NCBI GenBank assembly: GCA_945622055.1
Contig: CALZBV010000083.1
Location: forward strand, 1 to 9,455
Direction: 5' to 3'
From: an uncultured Clostridia bacterium
GTDB lineage: Bacteria > Bacillota > Clostridia > Lachnospirales > Lachnospiraceae
Length of the DNA stretch: 9,455 nt
Shown here: in pieces, positions 1 to 6,884 of the stretch
Layout: each line of letters begins with the position of its first letter
Numbering within the stretch: the stretch's first letter is position 1
Notes under the pieces: model-generated
Told to the model about the DNA's origin: nothing
Database searches by the model: none
The model's input: only the letters and a program-made list of their open reading frames with translations
Made by a program: the position numbers and the translations under genes

Positions 1-926
1 ATGTGCCGGAGGAGCTTTGTGATATTCGTCCGGAGTATCAGCGTGACCGCGACAGGATTCTGCATTCGAAGGCATTTCGCCGCTTGAAGGGAAAGACGCA
101 GGTGTTTCTGGAGCCGGAAGGAGACCATTACCGGAACCGTCTGACGCATACGCTGGAGGTTTCCCAGAATGCCAGAACGATTGCGAAGGCACTTCGCTTA
201 AATGAGGACCTGACGGAGGCAATTGCGCTTGGACATGACCTTGGGCATACGCCGTTCGGACATGCCGGAGAACGTGCCTTAAACCGGATTACCAAGGGGA
301 ATTTTGAACATAGCGAGCAGAGCATTCGTGTGGTGGAGCGCCTTGAAAAACAGGGCGAGGGGCTGAATCTGACCAGGGAGGTCCGGGACGGGATTCTGAA
401 CCATCAGACGAAGGGAAGACCTTCCACGATGGAGGGGAAGATTGTACGTCTTTCGGATAAGATTGCCTACATCAATCATGACATTGATGATGCGATTCGC
501 GGGAAAATCATTTCAGAGGAAGAGCTTCCGAAGGAATATCGGGAGGTTCTCGGATATACGACCAGAGAACGGTTAAATACGCTGATTCACGATATTATTA
601 TTCACAGCGAAGGAAAGAATGACATTTTGATGTCGCCGGAGGTGGAGGCTGCGATGATGGGACTGCGCAGATTTATGTTCCAAAGTGTTTACACGAACCC
701 GACGGCAAAGGGGCAGGAAGCAAAAGCAGAAAAGCTCGTGGAGCATCTTTACGAATATTATATGGAGCATTCGGAGAAGCTACCCCAAAAATATCTTGCC
801 ATGATGGACAAGCATGGTGACAGCCTTACGCGGATTGTCTGCGATTACATCGCCGGAATGACGGACCATTATGCAACGGATATGTTCCGCAGCATTGCGA
901 TTCCGGTTGGCTGGGATGTTTATTAA
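1..926 (+). CDS. dgt: dGTPase-like HD-domain deoxynucleoside triphosphate triphosphohydrolase (5' partial)
   Basis: Predicted to hydrolyse dGTP or other dNTPs to the deoxynucleoside and triphosphate, controlling dNTP pools in the cytoplasm. The frame is open from the left edge, with the first complete codon at 3. An in-frame GTG sits there, but family members usually have about 30 more N-terminal residues, so the true start is probably outside the window. Visible hallmarks (numbering from position 3) are the conserved YQRDRDRILHSKAFRRLK stretch (12-29), then metal-binding HD-domain residues H49 (RLTHTLEVSQ), H78-D79 (LGHDLGHTPFGH) and D152 (LSDKIAYINHD). The FEHSEQS segment near 101-107 is also typical. 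It ends 23 nt before dnaG, the usual order in Clostridia. Family assignment is firm; exact substrate preference cannot be read from sequence, as Gram-positive members may be allosterically regulated or broad dNTPases. Confidence 0.93.
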   Translation, partial: VPEELCDIRPEYQRDRDRILHSKAFRRLKGKTQVFLEPEGDHYRNRLTHTLEVSQNARTIAKALRLNEDLTEAIALGHDLGHTPFGHAGERALNRITKGNFEHSEQSIRVVERLEKQGEGLNLTREVRDGILNHQTKGRPSTMEGKIVRLSDKIAYINHDIDDAIRGKIISEEELPKEYREVLGYTTRERLNTLIHDIIIHSEGKNDILMSPEVEAAMMGLRRFMFQSVYTNPTAKGQEAKAEKLVEHLYEYYMEHSEKLPQKYLAMMDKHGDSLTRIVCDYIAGMTDHYATDMFRSIAIPVGWDVY

Positions 927-949
927 CAGGAAACAGAAAGCAGGAAAAC

Positions 950-2725
950 ATGTTTTATTCAGAAGAGATTATTGAGGAGGTACGTTCCAAAAATGACATC
1001 GTGGATGTAATCGGCTCCTACATTAAGCTTCAGAAAAAGGGCGCGAATTACATGGGACTATGTCCGTTCCATGGGGAAAAAACCGCGAGCTTTTCGGTAA
1101 GCGGGACAAAGCAGATGTATCATTGCTTTGGGTGTGGAGTCGGTGGAAATGTTGTTACCTTTTTGATGGAATATGAGAATTTTACGTTTCCGGAGGCAAT
1201 AAGGGAGCTGGCCGGACGAGCAGGAATTACTTTGCCGGAGGCAGAGGCAACGCCGGAGGAAAAAGCAAGAAGCAGCCGGAAAATGAGGCTGTTGGAGATT
1301 TATAAGGAGGCAGCCAGGTTTTATCATCAGCAGATGCGCAGGGACGAGAACCAGACTGCGTACCGGTACTTTAAGCAGCGAGAGCTTTCGGATGAGACGA
1401 TACTTCGTTTCGGGCTTGGATATTCGGACAAGACCGGACGGCAGCTGTACGCACATTTGAAGGAGGCCGGATATGAGGATGCGATTTTAAAGGATAGCGG
1501 ACTTTTTACCTTTGATGAGAAGCGCGGCGCATATGATAAGTTTTGGAATCGGGCCATGTTTCCGATTATGGATGTGAATAACAGGGTCATCGGATTTGGC
1601 GGACGAGTCATGGGTGAGGGAGAACCGAAGTACCTGAACTCTCCGGAAACCGAGATTTTTGATAAGAGCCGGAATTTATATGCTCTGAATTATGCAAGAC
1701 AGACGCGGAAGAATTATTTTCTTTTGTGCGAGGGCTATATGGATGTGATTTCTCTTCACCAGGCAGGCTTTACGAATGCAGTTGCATCGCTTGGCACTGC
1801 ATTTACAGGGCTTCAGGCGAAGCTGATTTCCCGTTATGTGAAGGAGGTGTACATCACATACGATAGTGATGGTGCGGGACAGAAGGCAGCGCTTCGCGCC
1901 ATCCCGATTTTACGGGAAGCAAAGATTACCGCTAAAATCGTAAACATGAAGCCGTACAAGGACCCGGATGAATTTATCAAGGCACTTGGGGCCGAGGAAT
2001 ATGAAAAACGCATTGCCGAGGCCAGAAACAGCTTCTTTTTTGAAATTGACGTATTAAAGAGCCAGTTTGATTTCTCAGACCCGGAGGAAAAGACAAAGTT
2101 TTTCCGGGAGACAGCGAAAAAGCTGTTGCAGTTTGGCGAAGAAATCGAACGGAATACCTATATTGAAGCCGTTGCGCGCGAGTACCAGATTGGGGTGGAT
2201 GCACTTTCAAAGCTGGTTGCACAGTACGGAAACGTAATGAATGAGAATGAGCTTCAAAAGGAGGTTGTGGTACGTGAAAGGAAAAAGGCAAAGGAGAGCG
2301 GTGGCGCGTTGGTTTCACAAAAGCTTTTACTTACCTGGCTGACGTCGGAGCAGGAATGGTTTGAAGCATTAAAGGGCATTGTTTCGGCAGAGGATTTTAC
2401 GGAAGAGTTTTATTATGAGGTTGCGAAGGAGGTCTGGCAGCAGTACGAAAGAGAAGGAAAGGTCAATCCGGCACGGATTCTGAACCGCTATGAAACCAGG
2501 GAAGAACAGGAGCTTGCAGCGGAGTTGTTTCAGACCAGTCTGATGGGGGACTTAAATGAGGCAGAAAAACGAAAGGCACTTTCAGAAACAGTACGAAAGG
2601 TAAAGCAGAACAGCATTGATATGCAAATGGGTCGTGCGGCGGAAACAGGGGATGTACAGCTGTTACAGAAGGCCATTGCTTCGCAGGCGTCTTTGAACAG
2701 GGACTTAGCCGGAGTTGGACTGTAA
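950..2725 (+). CDS. dnaG: DNA primase DnaG
   Basis: Synthesises the short RNA primers for chromosome replication and works with the replicative helicase at the fork. At 591 residues it has the usual length and full domain order. The N-terminal CHC2 zinc-binding domain has ligands C38, H41, C59 and C62 (CPFHGEKTASF and YHCFGCG). The catalytic core follows with the RNAP-like basic region around 200-250. The Toprim fold has the metal-binding acidic residues E261 (CEGYMD) and D305/D307 (YDSDGAG). A weakly conserved, charged C-terminal region of about 150 residues should contact the helicase. The start at 950 gives the canonical N-terminus (MFYSEEIIEEVRSKNDIVDVI-like); the SD (AGCAGGA) is modest. 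It lies between dgt and rpoD, the conserved macromolecular-synthesis order. No key residue is missing. Confidence 0.98.
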   Translation: MFYSEEIIEEVRSKNDIVDVIGSYIKLQKKGANYMGLCPFHGEKTASFSVSGTKQMYHCFGCGVGGNVVTFLMEYENFTFPEAIRELAGRAGITLPEAEATPEEKARSSRKMRLLEIYKEAARFYHQQMRRDENQTAYRYFKQRELSDETILRFGLGYSDKTGRQLYAHLKEAGYEDAILKDSGLFTFDEKRGAYDKFWNRAMFPIMDVNNRVIGFGGRVMGEGEPKYLNSPETEIFDKSRNLYALNYARQTRKNYFLLCEGYMDVISLHQAGFTNAVASLGTAFTGLQAKLISRYVKEVYITYDSDGAGQKAALRAIPILREAKITAKIVNMKPYKDPDEFIKALGAEEYEKRIAEARNSFFFEIDVLKSQFDFSDPEEKTKFFRETAKKLLQFGEEIERNTYIEAVAREYQIGVDALSKLVAQYGNVMNENELQKEVVVRERKKAKESGGALVSQKLLLTWLTSEQEWFEALKGIVSAEDFTEEFYYEVAKEVWQQYEREGKVNPARILNRYETREEQELAAELFQTSLMGDLNEAEKRKALSETVRKVKQNSIDMQMGRAAETGDVQLLQKAIASQASLNRDLAGVGL

Positions 2726-2765
2726 AAGGTATATTTTTGGAAGGTGTCGGGAAAAATGTGCAATG

Positions 2766-2773
2766 TGGAGGAG
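2766..2773 (+). promoter_or_regulatory. Ribosome binding site deciding the rpoD start
   Basis: TGGAGGAG with core GGAGG at 2767-2771 lies 5 nt before the ATG at 2777. The open frame extends upstream to a GTG at 2744 and an ATG at 2756. The GTG is preceded only by a weak TTGGAAG at short spacing, and the ATG by nothing convincing. The 2777 start is therefore preferred. Confidence 0.75.
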
Positions 2774-2776
2774 CGT

Positions 2777-3907
2777 ATGGAAGAAAATATGGAACGTTTT
2801 CAGACAAAAATGAGGGAACTGCTCGCATTTGCGGCAAGCAAAAAGAATGTATTGGAGTATCAGGAAATCGCGGATTTCGTGGCGGAACTGGAGTTAGATG
2901 AGGCCGGAATTGAAAGAATCTACGATTTTCTGGAGGCACATAATGTCGATGTGCTCCGTGCCAGCGATATTAATGTAGACCCGGATGCAGATGTGGAGCC
3001 GGATGATGCATTGTTGTTTGAAAGTGATGAGGAGCCGGAGGATCTCGGAAATCTTGATTTATCCGTTCCGGACGGTGTTGGTCTGGAGGACCCGGTCAGA
3101 ACCTATCTGAAGGAGATTGGTAAGGTGCCGCTTCTGTCTGCGGAAGAGGAAATGGAGCTTGCAATTAAGATGGAAGAGGGCGACCTTGAAGCGAAGAAGA
3201 AGCTTTCCGAGGCAAATCTCCGCCTGGTAGTCAGTATTGCGAAGCGCTATGTCGGCCGCGGAATGCAGTTTCTGGATTTGATTCAGGAAGGAAACCTCGG
3301 CCTGATTAAGGCAGTGGAAAAATTCGATTATCGTAAGGGGTATAAGTTTTCGACCTATGCTACCTGGTGGATTCGGCAGGCGATTACCAGGGCGATTGCC
3401 GACCAGGCAAGAACCATCCGGATTCCGGTGCATATGGTAGAAACGATTAATAAACTGATTCGCGTACAGCGACAGCTCCTTCAGGAGTATGGCAGAGAGC
3501 CGTATCCGGAGGAGATTGCGAAGGAGATGCACATGTCTTTGGAGCGTGTACGCGAAATCCAAAAGATTGCCCAGGAGCCGGTATCGCTTGAAACACCGAT
3601 TGGCGAAGAGGAGGACAGTCATTTGGGAGATTTTATTCAGGATGACCACATTCCGGTGCCGGTGGAGCAGGCAACGGCAACACTTTTGAAGGAACAGATT
3701 GACGAGGTGCTGGATACCCTGACAGAAAGAGAGAGAAACGTACTTCGCCTTCGCTTTGGTCTCGATGACGGAAGAAGCAGAACGCTGGAGGAAGTAGGTA
3801 AGGAGTTTAAGGTAACGCGGGAGCGTATTCGCCAGATTGAGGCAAAGGCACTGAGAAAGCTTCGTCATCCAAGCCGTTCGAAAAAGCTGAGAGATTATCT
3901 GGATTGA
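2777..3907 (+). CDS. rpoD: RNA polymerase primary sigma factor (sigma-70/SigA)
   Basis: Housekeeping sigma factor that directs RNA polymerase to -35/-10 promoters. With the start at 2777 it has 376 residues, normal for Gram-positive SigA and much shorter than E. coli RpoD because the non-conserved insert is absent. Region 1.1 is acidic (about 1-95, many D/E). Region 1.2 starts near DPVRTYLKEIG. Region 2 (about 137-212) contains ANLRLVVSIAKRY, FLDLIQEGNLGLIKAVEKFD and the -10-binding KFSTYATWWIRQAI segment. Region 3 spans about 215-295. Region 4 (about 313-376) has RERNVLRLRFGL and the helix-turn-helix VTRERIRQIEAKALRKLRHP. All promoter-contact motifs look intact. It starts 51 nt after dnaG and ends 31 nt before trmK. 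An upstream GTG (2744) would add 11 residues but has poorer initiation signals. Confidence 0.97.
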   Translation: MEENMERFQTKMRELLAFAASKKNVLEYQEIADFVAELELDEAGIERIYDFLEAHNVDVLRASDINVDPDADVEPDDALLFESDEEPEDLGNLDLSVPDGVGLEDPVRTYLKEIGKVPLLSAEEEMELAIKMEEGDLEAKKKLSEANLRLVVSIAKRYVGRGMQFLDLIQEGNLGLIKAVEKFDYRKGYKFSTYATWWIRQAITRAIADQARTIRIPVHMVETINKLIRVQRQLLQEYGREPYPEEIAKEMHMSLERVREIQKIAQEPVSLETPIGEEEDSHLGDFIQDDHIPVPVEQATATLLKEQIDEVLDTLTERERNVLRLRFGLDDGRSRTLEEVGKEFKVTRERIRQIEAKALRKLRHPSRSKKLRDYLD

Positions 3908-3938
3908 CCAATGGATAGAGTTATTGCGGAGAGAATAG

Positions 3939-4703
3939 ATGGAAGAAACTAGGATTTGTCGTGCTGTCAGAAGCTTTTTGTCGGAGCGGATGCGGCGTAC
4001 CGCGTCCTTTGTAACGAAAGGAAACCGGACGGCGGATGTCGGCTGTGATCATGCCTATACCTCGATTTTCCTGGTACAGGAGGAAATTGCGCCGAAGGTA
4101 ATTGCGATGGATGTGAACAAAGGACCGCTGGAGCGTGCAGAAAATAATGTGAAGTGGTTTGGAGAACAGGACCGGATTGAGCTGAGATTGTCGGATGGTC
4201 TGGAAAAGCTGAGACCGGGCGAGGTGGATGCAGTGCTGATTGCCGGTATGGGCGGTCCGCTGATGATACAGATTCTAAGGCAGGCGCCGGAGACAGTGAA
4301 GGGGGTTCGCGAGTTGGTGCTGCAGCCGCAGTCGGAGATTCCTGAGGTGAGAAGATTCTTGCACCAGACGGGATTTCGGATTTTGGAAGAAGAGATGCTT
4401 TTTGAGGAGGGCAAGTATTATACGATTTTGCATGCGCTGCCGGGAAGAGAACCGGCATGGAGCAAGGTGGAGTATACTTACGGAAAAACACTTCTTGCGG
4501 CTGGTTCGTCCGTGCTGCGGGAGTATCTGGAAAAGGAATACGAAACGAATGAGCGGCTGAGGAATGCACTCGGGCCGGTGGAAACGGAAAAATCCGGGCG
4601 GAGAAAAGAGGAGCTTTCGGAGATGCTTTTGTTAAACCGGAAGGCGGCAGAGCTTATGGAGAAGGACATAGAAAAAGGAGGAAGCGTATGGAAACAATGG
4701 TAA
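3939..4703 (+). CDS. trmK: tRNA (adenine(22)-N1)-methyltransferase TrmK
   Basis: Class I SAM-dependent methyltransferase predicted to make m1A at position 22 in the D-loop of tRNAs. It is 254 residues long and cytoplasmic. The SAM-binding motif is TADVGCDHAY (31-40), followed by the acidic second-strand motif AMDVNKGPLERAENN. The family-typical LIAGMGGPLM (100-109) comes next, then LQPQSE and the C-terminal helical/coiled-coil section rich in E, K and R that distinguishes TrmK from other Rossmann methyltransferases. The B. subtilis counterpart (yqfN/trmK) also lies directly downstream of sigA, so context agrees. There the next gene is a Nif3-like protein; here that gene is absent and a nucleoside kinase follows. 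The ATG at 3939 has GGAGAG upstream. Its last 16 nt overlap the next gene, suggesting coupled translation. Confidence 0.93.
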   Translation: MEETRICRAVRSFLSERMRRTASFVTKGNRTADVGCDHAYTSIFLVQEEIAPKVIAMDVNKGPLERAENNVKWFGEQDRIELRLSDGLEKLRPGEVDAVLIAGMGGPLMIQILRQAPETVKGVRELVLQPQSEIPEVRRFLHQTGFRILEEEMLFEEGKYYTILHALPGREPAWSKVEYTYGKTLLAAGSSVLREYLEKEYETNERLRNALGPVETEKSGRRKEELSEMLLLNRKAAELMEKDIEKGGSVWKQW

Positions 4704-6352
4704 AGGTTACAATGAAGGATGGGGTACATAGCGTGGTAAGAGGTACAACGCTTTCTGCGCTTGCGAAGGAGTGCAGGGACAATTATCCGTATGACATTAT
4801 TCTGGCGAAGAAAAACGGAAGTCTGTGTGAGCTGTTTAAGACAATTGACAGCGACTGCGAGGTAGAGTTTCTTACAATTGCAGACAGTGACGGAAACCGT
4901 ACCTATGCACGCGGTATGTTTCTGATGATGATTCGCGCGATTTACACGGTACTTGGAAAGGAAAAGGTCGAGAAGGTACGCATTGAACACCGCATTGGGC
5001 ATGCCTACTATGGCGAGATTGACGGAAGCGTAAAGCTTACGGAAGAGCTCGCGCAGGAAATCAAAAAAGAAATGCGTCGTCTGGTGGCAGAAAAGGTGGT
5101 ATTTCACAAGCGTACGATAACGACTGCGGACGCGAGGGAGATGTTCCGGCGGCACAAAATGTATGATAAGGAGAAGCTGTTCCGTTTCCGCCGCGTTTCC
5201 AAGACTAATATTTATAATCTCGGTGGTTTTGAGGATTATTTCTACGGGTATATGCCGGAAACCACAGAGATTCTCAGGTATTTTGATTTCCAGCCGTACC
5301 GTGACGGCTTCCTTCTGATTGTTCCGAAACGTGCGCAGCCGAATGTGGTCGTTCCGTTTGCTCCGAGAGAAAAGCTGTTTGCAACCCTTCAGGAAGCAAA
5401 CCAGTGGGGCAGATGCATGGAAATCGATACGGTTGGTTCGTTAAATGAAGCCCTGGCTGCCGGAGAGCTGAATGATCTGGTGCTTGTGCAGGAAGCACTT
5501 CAGGAGAAGAAGATAGCGGAGATTGCGGAGCGGATTCATGAAAGAGAAGGCGTAAAGTTTATTATGATTGCAGGACCGTCCTCCTCCGGAAAGACTACGT
5601 TTTCACATCGTCTGTCCATTCAGCTGCGCGCGCTTGGCATGCGTCCGCACCCGATTGCAGTGGACGATTATTTCGTTGACCGCGAGAATACGCCGAAGGA
5701 TGAAAATGGAGATTATAACTTTGAATGTCTGGAGGCAATTGATATTGAACAGTTCAATGCAGATATGCTGGCGCTGCTTCGCGGAGAAGAGGTAGAGCTT
5801 CCGACGTTTAATTTTAAAATCGGTAAGAGAGAGTACAAAGGGAATAAAAAGAAGCTCGGACCGGAGGATGTGCTTGTGATTGAGGGAATCCATGGCCTGA
5901 ACGATAAGCTTTCCCATGCGCTTCCGCGTGAGAACAAGTTTAAGATTTATATCAGTGCGCTGACCGAAATCAACATTGACGAGCATAACCGTATTCCGAC
6001 GACGGACGGTCGTCTGCTTCGCCGCATTGTGCGTGATGCGAGAACGAGAGGGGCTTCGGCGGAACGTACGATTACGATGTGGCCATCGGTACGCAGAGGG
6101 GAAGAGGAGAACATTTTCCCGTTCCAGGAGGAATGTGATGTTATGTTCAACTCGGCACTGATTTATGAGCTTTCTGTTCTGAAGCAGTATGCGGAGCCGC
6201 TTTTGTTTAATGTTCCGGCAACTTCTCCGGCATACAACGAGGCAAAACGGTTACTGAAGTTTTTGGATTATTTCCTTGGTGCGTCCTGTGAGAACATTCC
6301 GCAGAATTCCATTTTGCGTGAGTTTGTCGGCGGAAGCTGCTTTAAGGTCTGA
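4688..6352 (+). CDS. Nucleoside (uridine-type) kinase with N-terminal TGS and ThrRS-like domains
   Basis: The C-terminal half is a P-loop kinase of the phosphoribulokinase/uridine kinase family, predicted to phosphorylate a nucleoside such as uridine or cytidine. Walker A is GPSSSGKTTF (296-305), followed by the substrate-side AVDDYFVDR, an EGIHGLND strand in the Walker B position, and a basic RLLRRIVRDARTRG lid-like segment. Residues 1-62 resemble a TGS domain. About 65-170 resemble the second N-terminal domain of threonyl-tRNA synthetase (GHAYYGEID and TADAREMF correspond to its GFYYD and HEARE regions), but the HxxxH zinc/editing motif is not seen; YARGMFLMM occupies that place. AAAGGAGG at 4674-4681, 6 nt before the ATG, fixes the start inside trmK. 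This multidomain kinase type is recognised in Firmicutes, but its real substrate and the N-terminal role are not known to me. Confidence 0.88.
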   Translation: METMVKVTMKDGVHSVVRGTTLSALAKECRDNYPYDIILAKKNGSLCELFKTIDSDCEVEFLTIADSDGNRTYARGMFLMMIRAIYTVLGKEKVEKVRIEHRIGHAYYGEIDGSVKLTEELAQEIKKEMRRLVAEKVVFHKRTITTADAREMFRRHKMYDKEKLFRFRRVSKTNIYNLGGFEDYFYGYMPETTEILRYFDFQPYRDGFLLIVPKRAQPNVVVPFAPREKLFATLQEANQWGRCMEIDTVGSLNEALAAGELNDLVLVQEALQEKKIAEIAERIHEREGVKFIMIAGPSSSGKTTFSHRLSIQLRALGMRPHPIAVDDYFVDRENTPKDENGDYNFECLEAIDIEQFNADMLALLRGEEVELPTFNFKIGKREYKGNKKKLGPEDVLVIEGIHGLNDKLSHALPRENKFKIYISALTEINIDEHNRIPTTDGRLLRRIVRDARTRGASAERTITMWPSVRRGEEENIFPFQEECDVMFNSALIYELSVLKQYAEPLLFNVPATSPAYNEAKRLLKFLDYFLGASCENIPQNSILREFVGGSCFKV

Positions 6353-6402
6353 TTCCGGGGGAGTCCTGGGAATGCAGGCAGTCTTTCTGCAGGCAGTTTT
6401 CG

Positions 6403-6442
6403 TTTCGGGGGAAGCGTGGATTAATTCAGCGTTTCCCCGAAA
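6403..6442 (+). terminator. G/C-rich inverted repeat after the dgt-dnaG-rpoD-trmK-kinase cluster
   Basis: TTTCGGGG (6403-6410) pairs perfectly with CCCCGAAA (6435-6442), extended by two A-T pairs across a bulged G. The inner TGGATTAATTCA can form a small hairpin. It begins 51 nt after the kinase stop and touches the next hairpin at 6442. It lacks its own T-run, so alone it is a weak terminator. It could protect the mRNA 3' end or add to termination by the adjoining A6/T6 hairpin. Confidence 0.45.
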
Positions 6443-6476
6443 TCAAAAAAGAGTCCTTTTGGGACTCTTTTTTGAT
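6442..6476. terminator. Bidirectional intrinsic terminator between the kinase gene and rnpB
   Basis: A perfect 15-bp inverted repeat: ATCAAAAAAGAGTCC (6442-6456), loop TTTTG, then GGACTCTTTTTTGAT (6462-6476). The core stem GAGTCC/GGACTC is flanked by A6 on one side and T6 on the other, so both strands give a G/C hairpin followed by six U. It sits between convergent genes and should end the plus-strand operon and the minus-strand RNase P RNA. Confidence 0.9.
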
Positions 6477-6828
6477 GAGCAGCACGATAAGCCGGGTTCT
6501 GTTTTAAATGGTCATCTATCTTGACTGTACGTTACCGTACAGCTCCTTTGCACGAAGCGTGCAAAACGCGACATACCCGAAGACGCAACGGGCCGCTGCA
6601 TGGTCTTCTGTTTTGTCTTGCTCCGAGTGGGGTTTACACAGCCTCTTATGTTACCACAAGAGCGGTGGTCTCTTACACCGCCATTCCACCCTTACCGGCA
6701 AAGCCGGCGGTTTCTTTTCTGTTGCACTGGCCTGCGAGTCGCCTCGACCGGACGTTATCCGGCACCCTGCCCGATGGAGCCCGGACTTTCCTCACCCATG
6801 ATGTGGGCGCGACCATATGTGCTACTCT
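6477..6828 (-). ncRNA. rnpB: RNase P RNA (type A)
   Basis: Catalytic RNA of ribonuclease P, which removes 5' leaders from pre-tRNAs with the small protein RnpA. On the minus strand it has the universal 5' signature GAGGAAAGTCCGGGCTCC (6776-6793) and the 3' signature ACAGAACCCGGCTTA (6488-6502), which together form P4 and its flanks. It also has AGTGCAACAGAAA, GGGTGGAATGGCGG, and GGGTA with the GGU loop motif (6574-6578) that contacts the tRNA 3' CCA. The ends form P1: GAGTAGCAC (6819-6827) pairs with GTGCTGCTC (6477-6485) with one G-U pair. Overall order and spacing match type A RNAs such as E. coli rather than the B. subtilis type B. Length is about 350 nt. The 5' end is inferred from P1 and the promoter; the 3' end abuts the terminator. 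Open frames here are not real genes. Confidence 0.96.
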
Positions 6829-6833
6829 GCACT

Positions 6834-6862
6834 ATCCTAACATAATTTTTAAGCATTGTAAA
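6834..6862 (-). promoter_or_regulatory. rnpB promoter (sigma-A type)
   Basis: Reading the minus strand, -35 TTTACA (6857-6862), a 17-nt spacer and -10 TAGGAT (6834-6839). The expected start 6-7 nt downstream falls at 6827-6828, exactly at the first base of the P1 helix. It lies 22 nt past the stop codon of the upstream AP2-domain gene. Confidence 0.75.
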
Positions 6863-6884
6863 GAGCATTTTTGACATGGCGTTC

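Noticed and set aside
3059..3868. 269-codon minus-strand open frame opposite rpoD
   Set aside because: It is antisense to a certain sigma factor gene, has no SD and no recognisable domain; long antisense frames are common in GAG/CTT-rich genes.
6361..6467. GAGTCC at 6361-6366 could pair with GGACTC of the terminator (6462-6467) as an antiterminator
   Set aside because: A six-base match across about 95 nt is weaker than the perfect local 15-bp hairpin; there is no ligand-binding structure to drive switching.
6508..6874. Several overlapping plus-strand open frames of 80-117 codons
   Set aside because: They lie over the minus-strand RNase P RNA, whose structure explains the conservation and composition; none has a convincing SD or protein family pattern.
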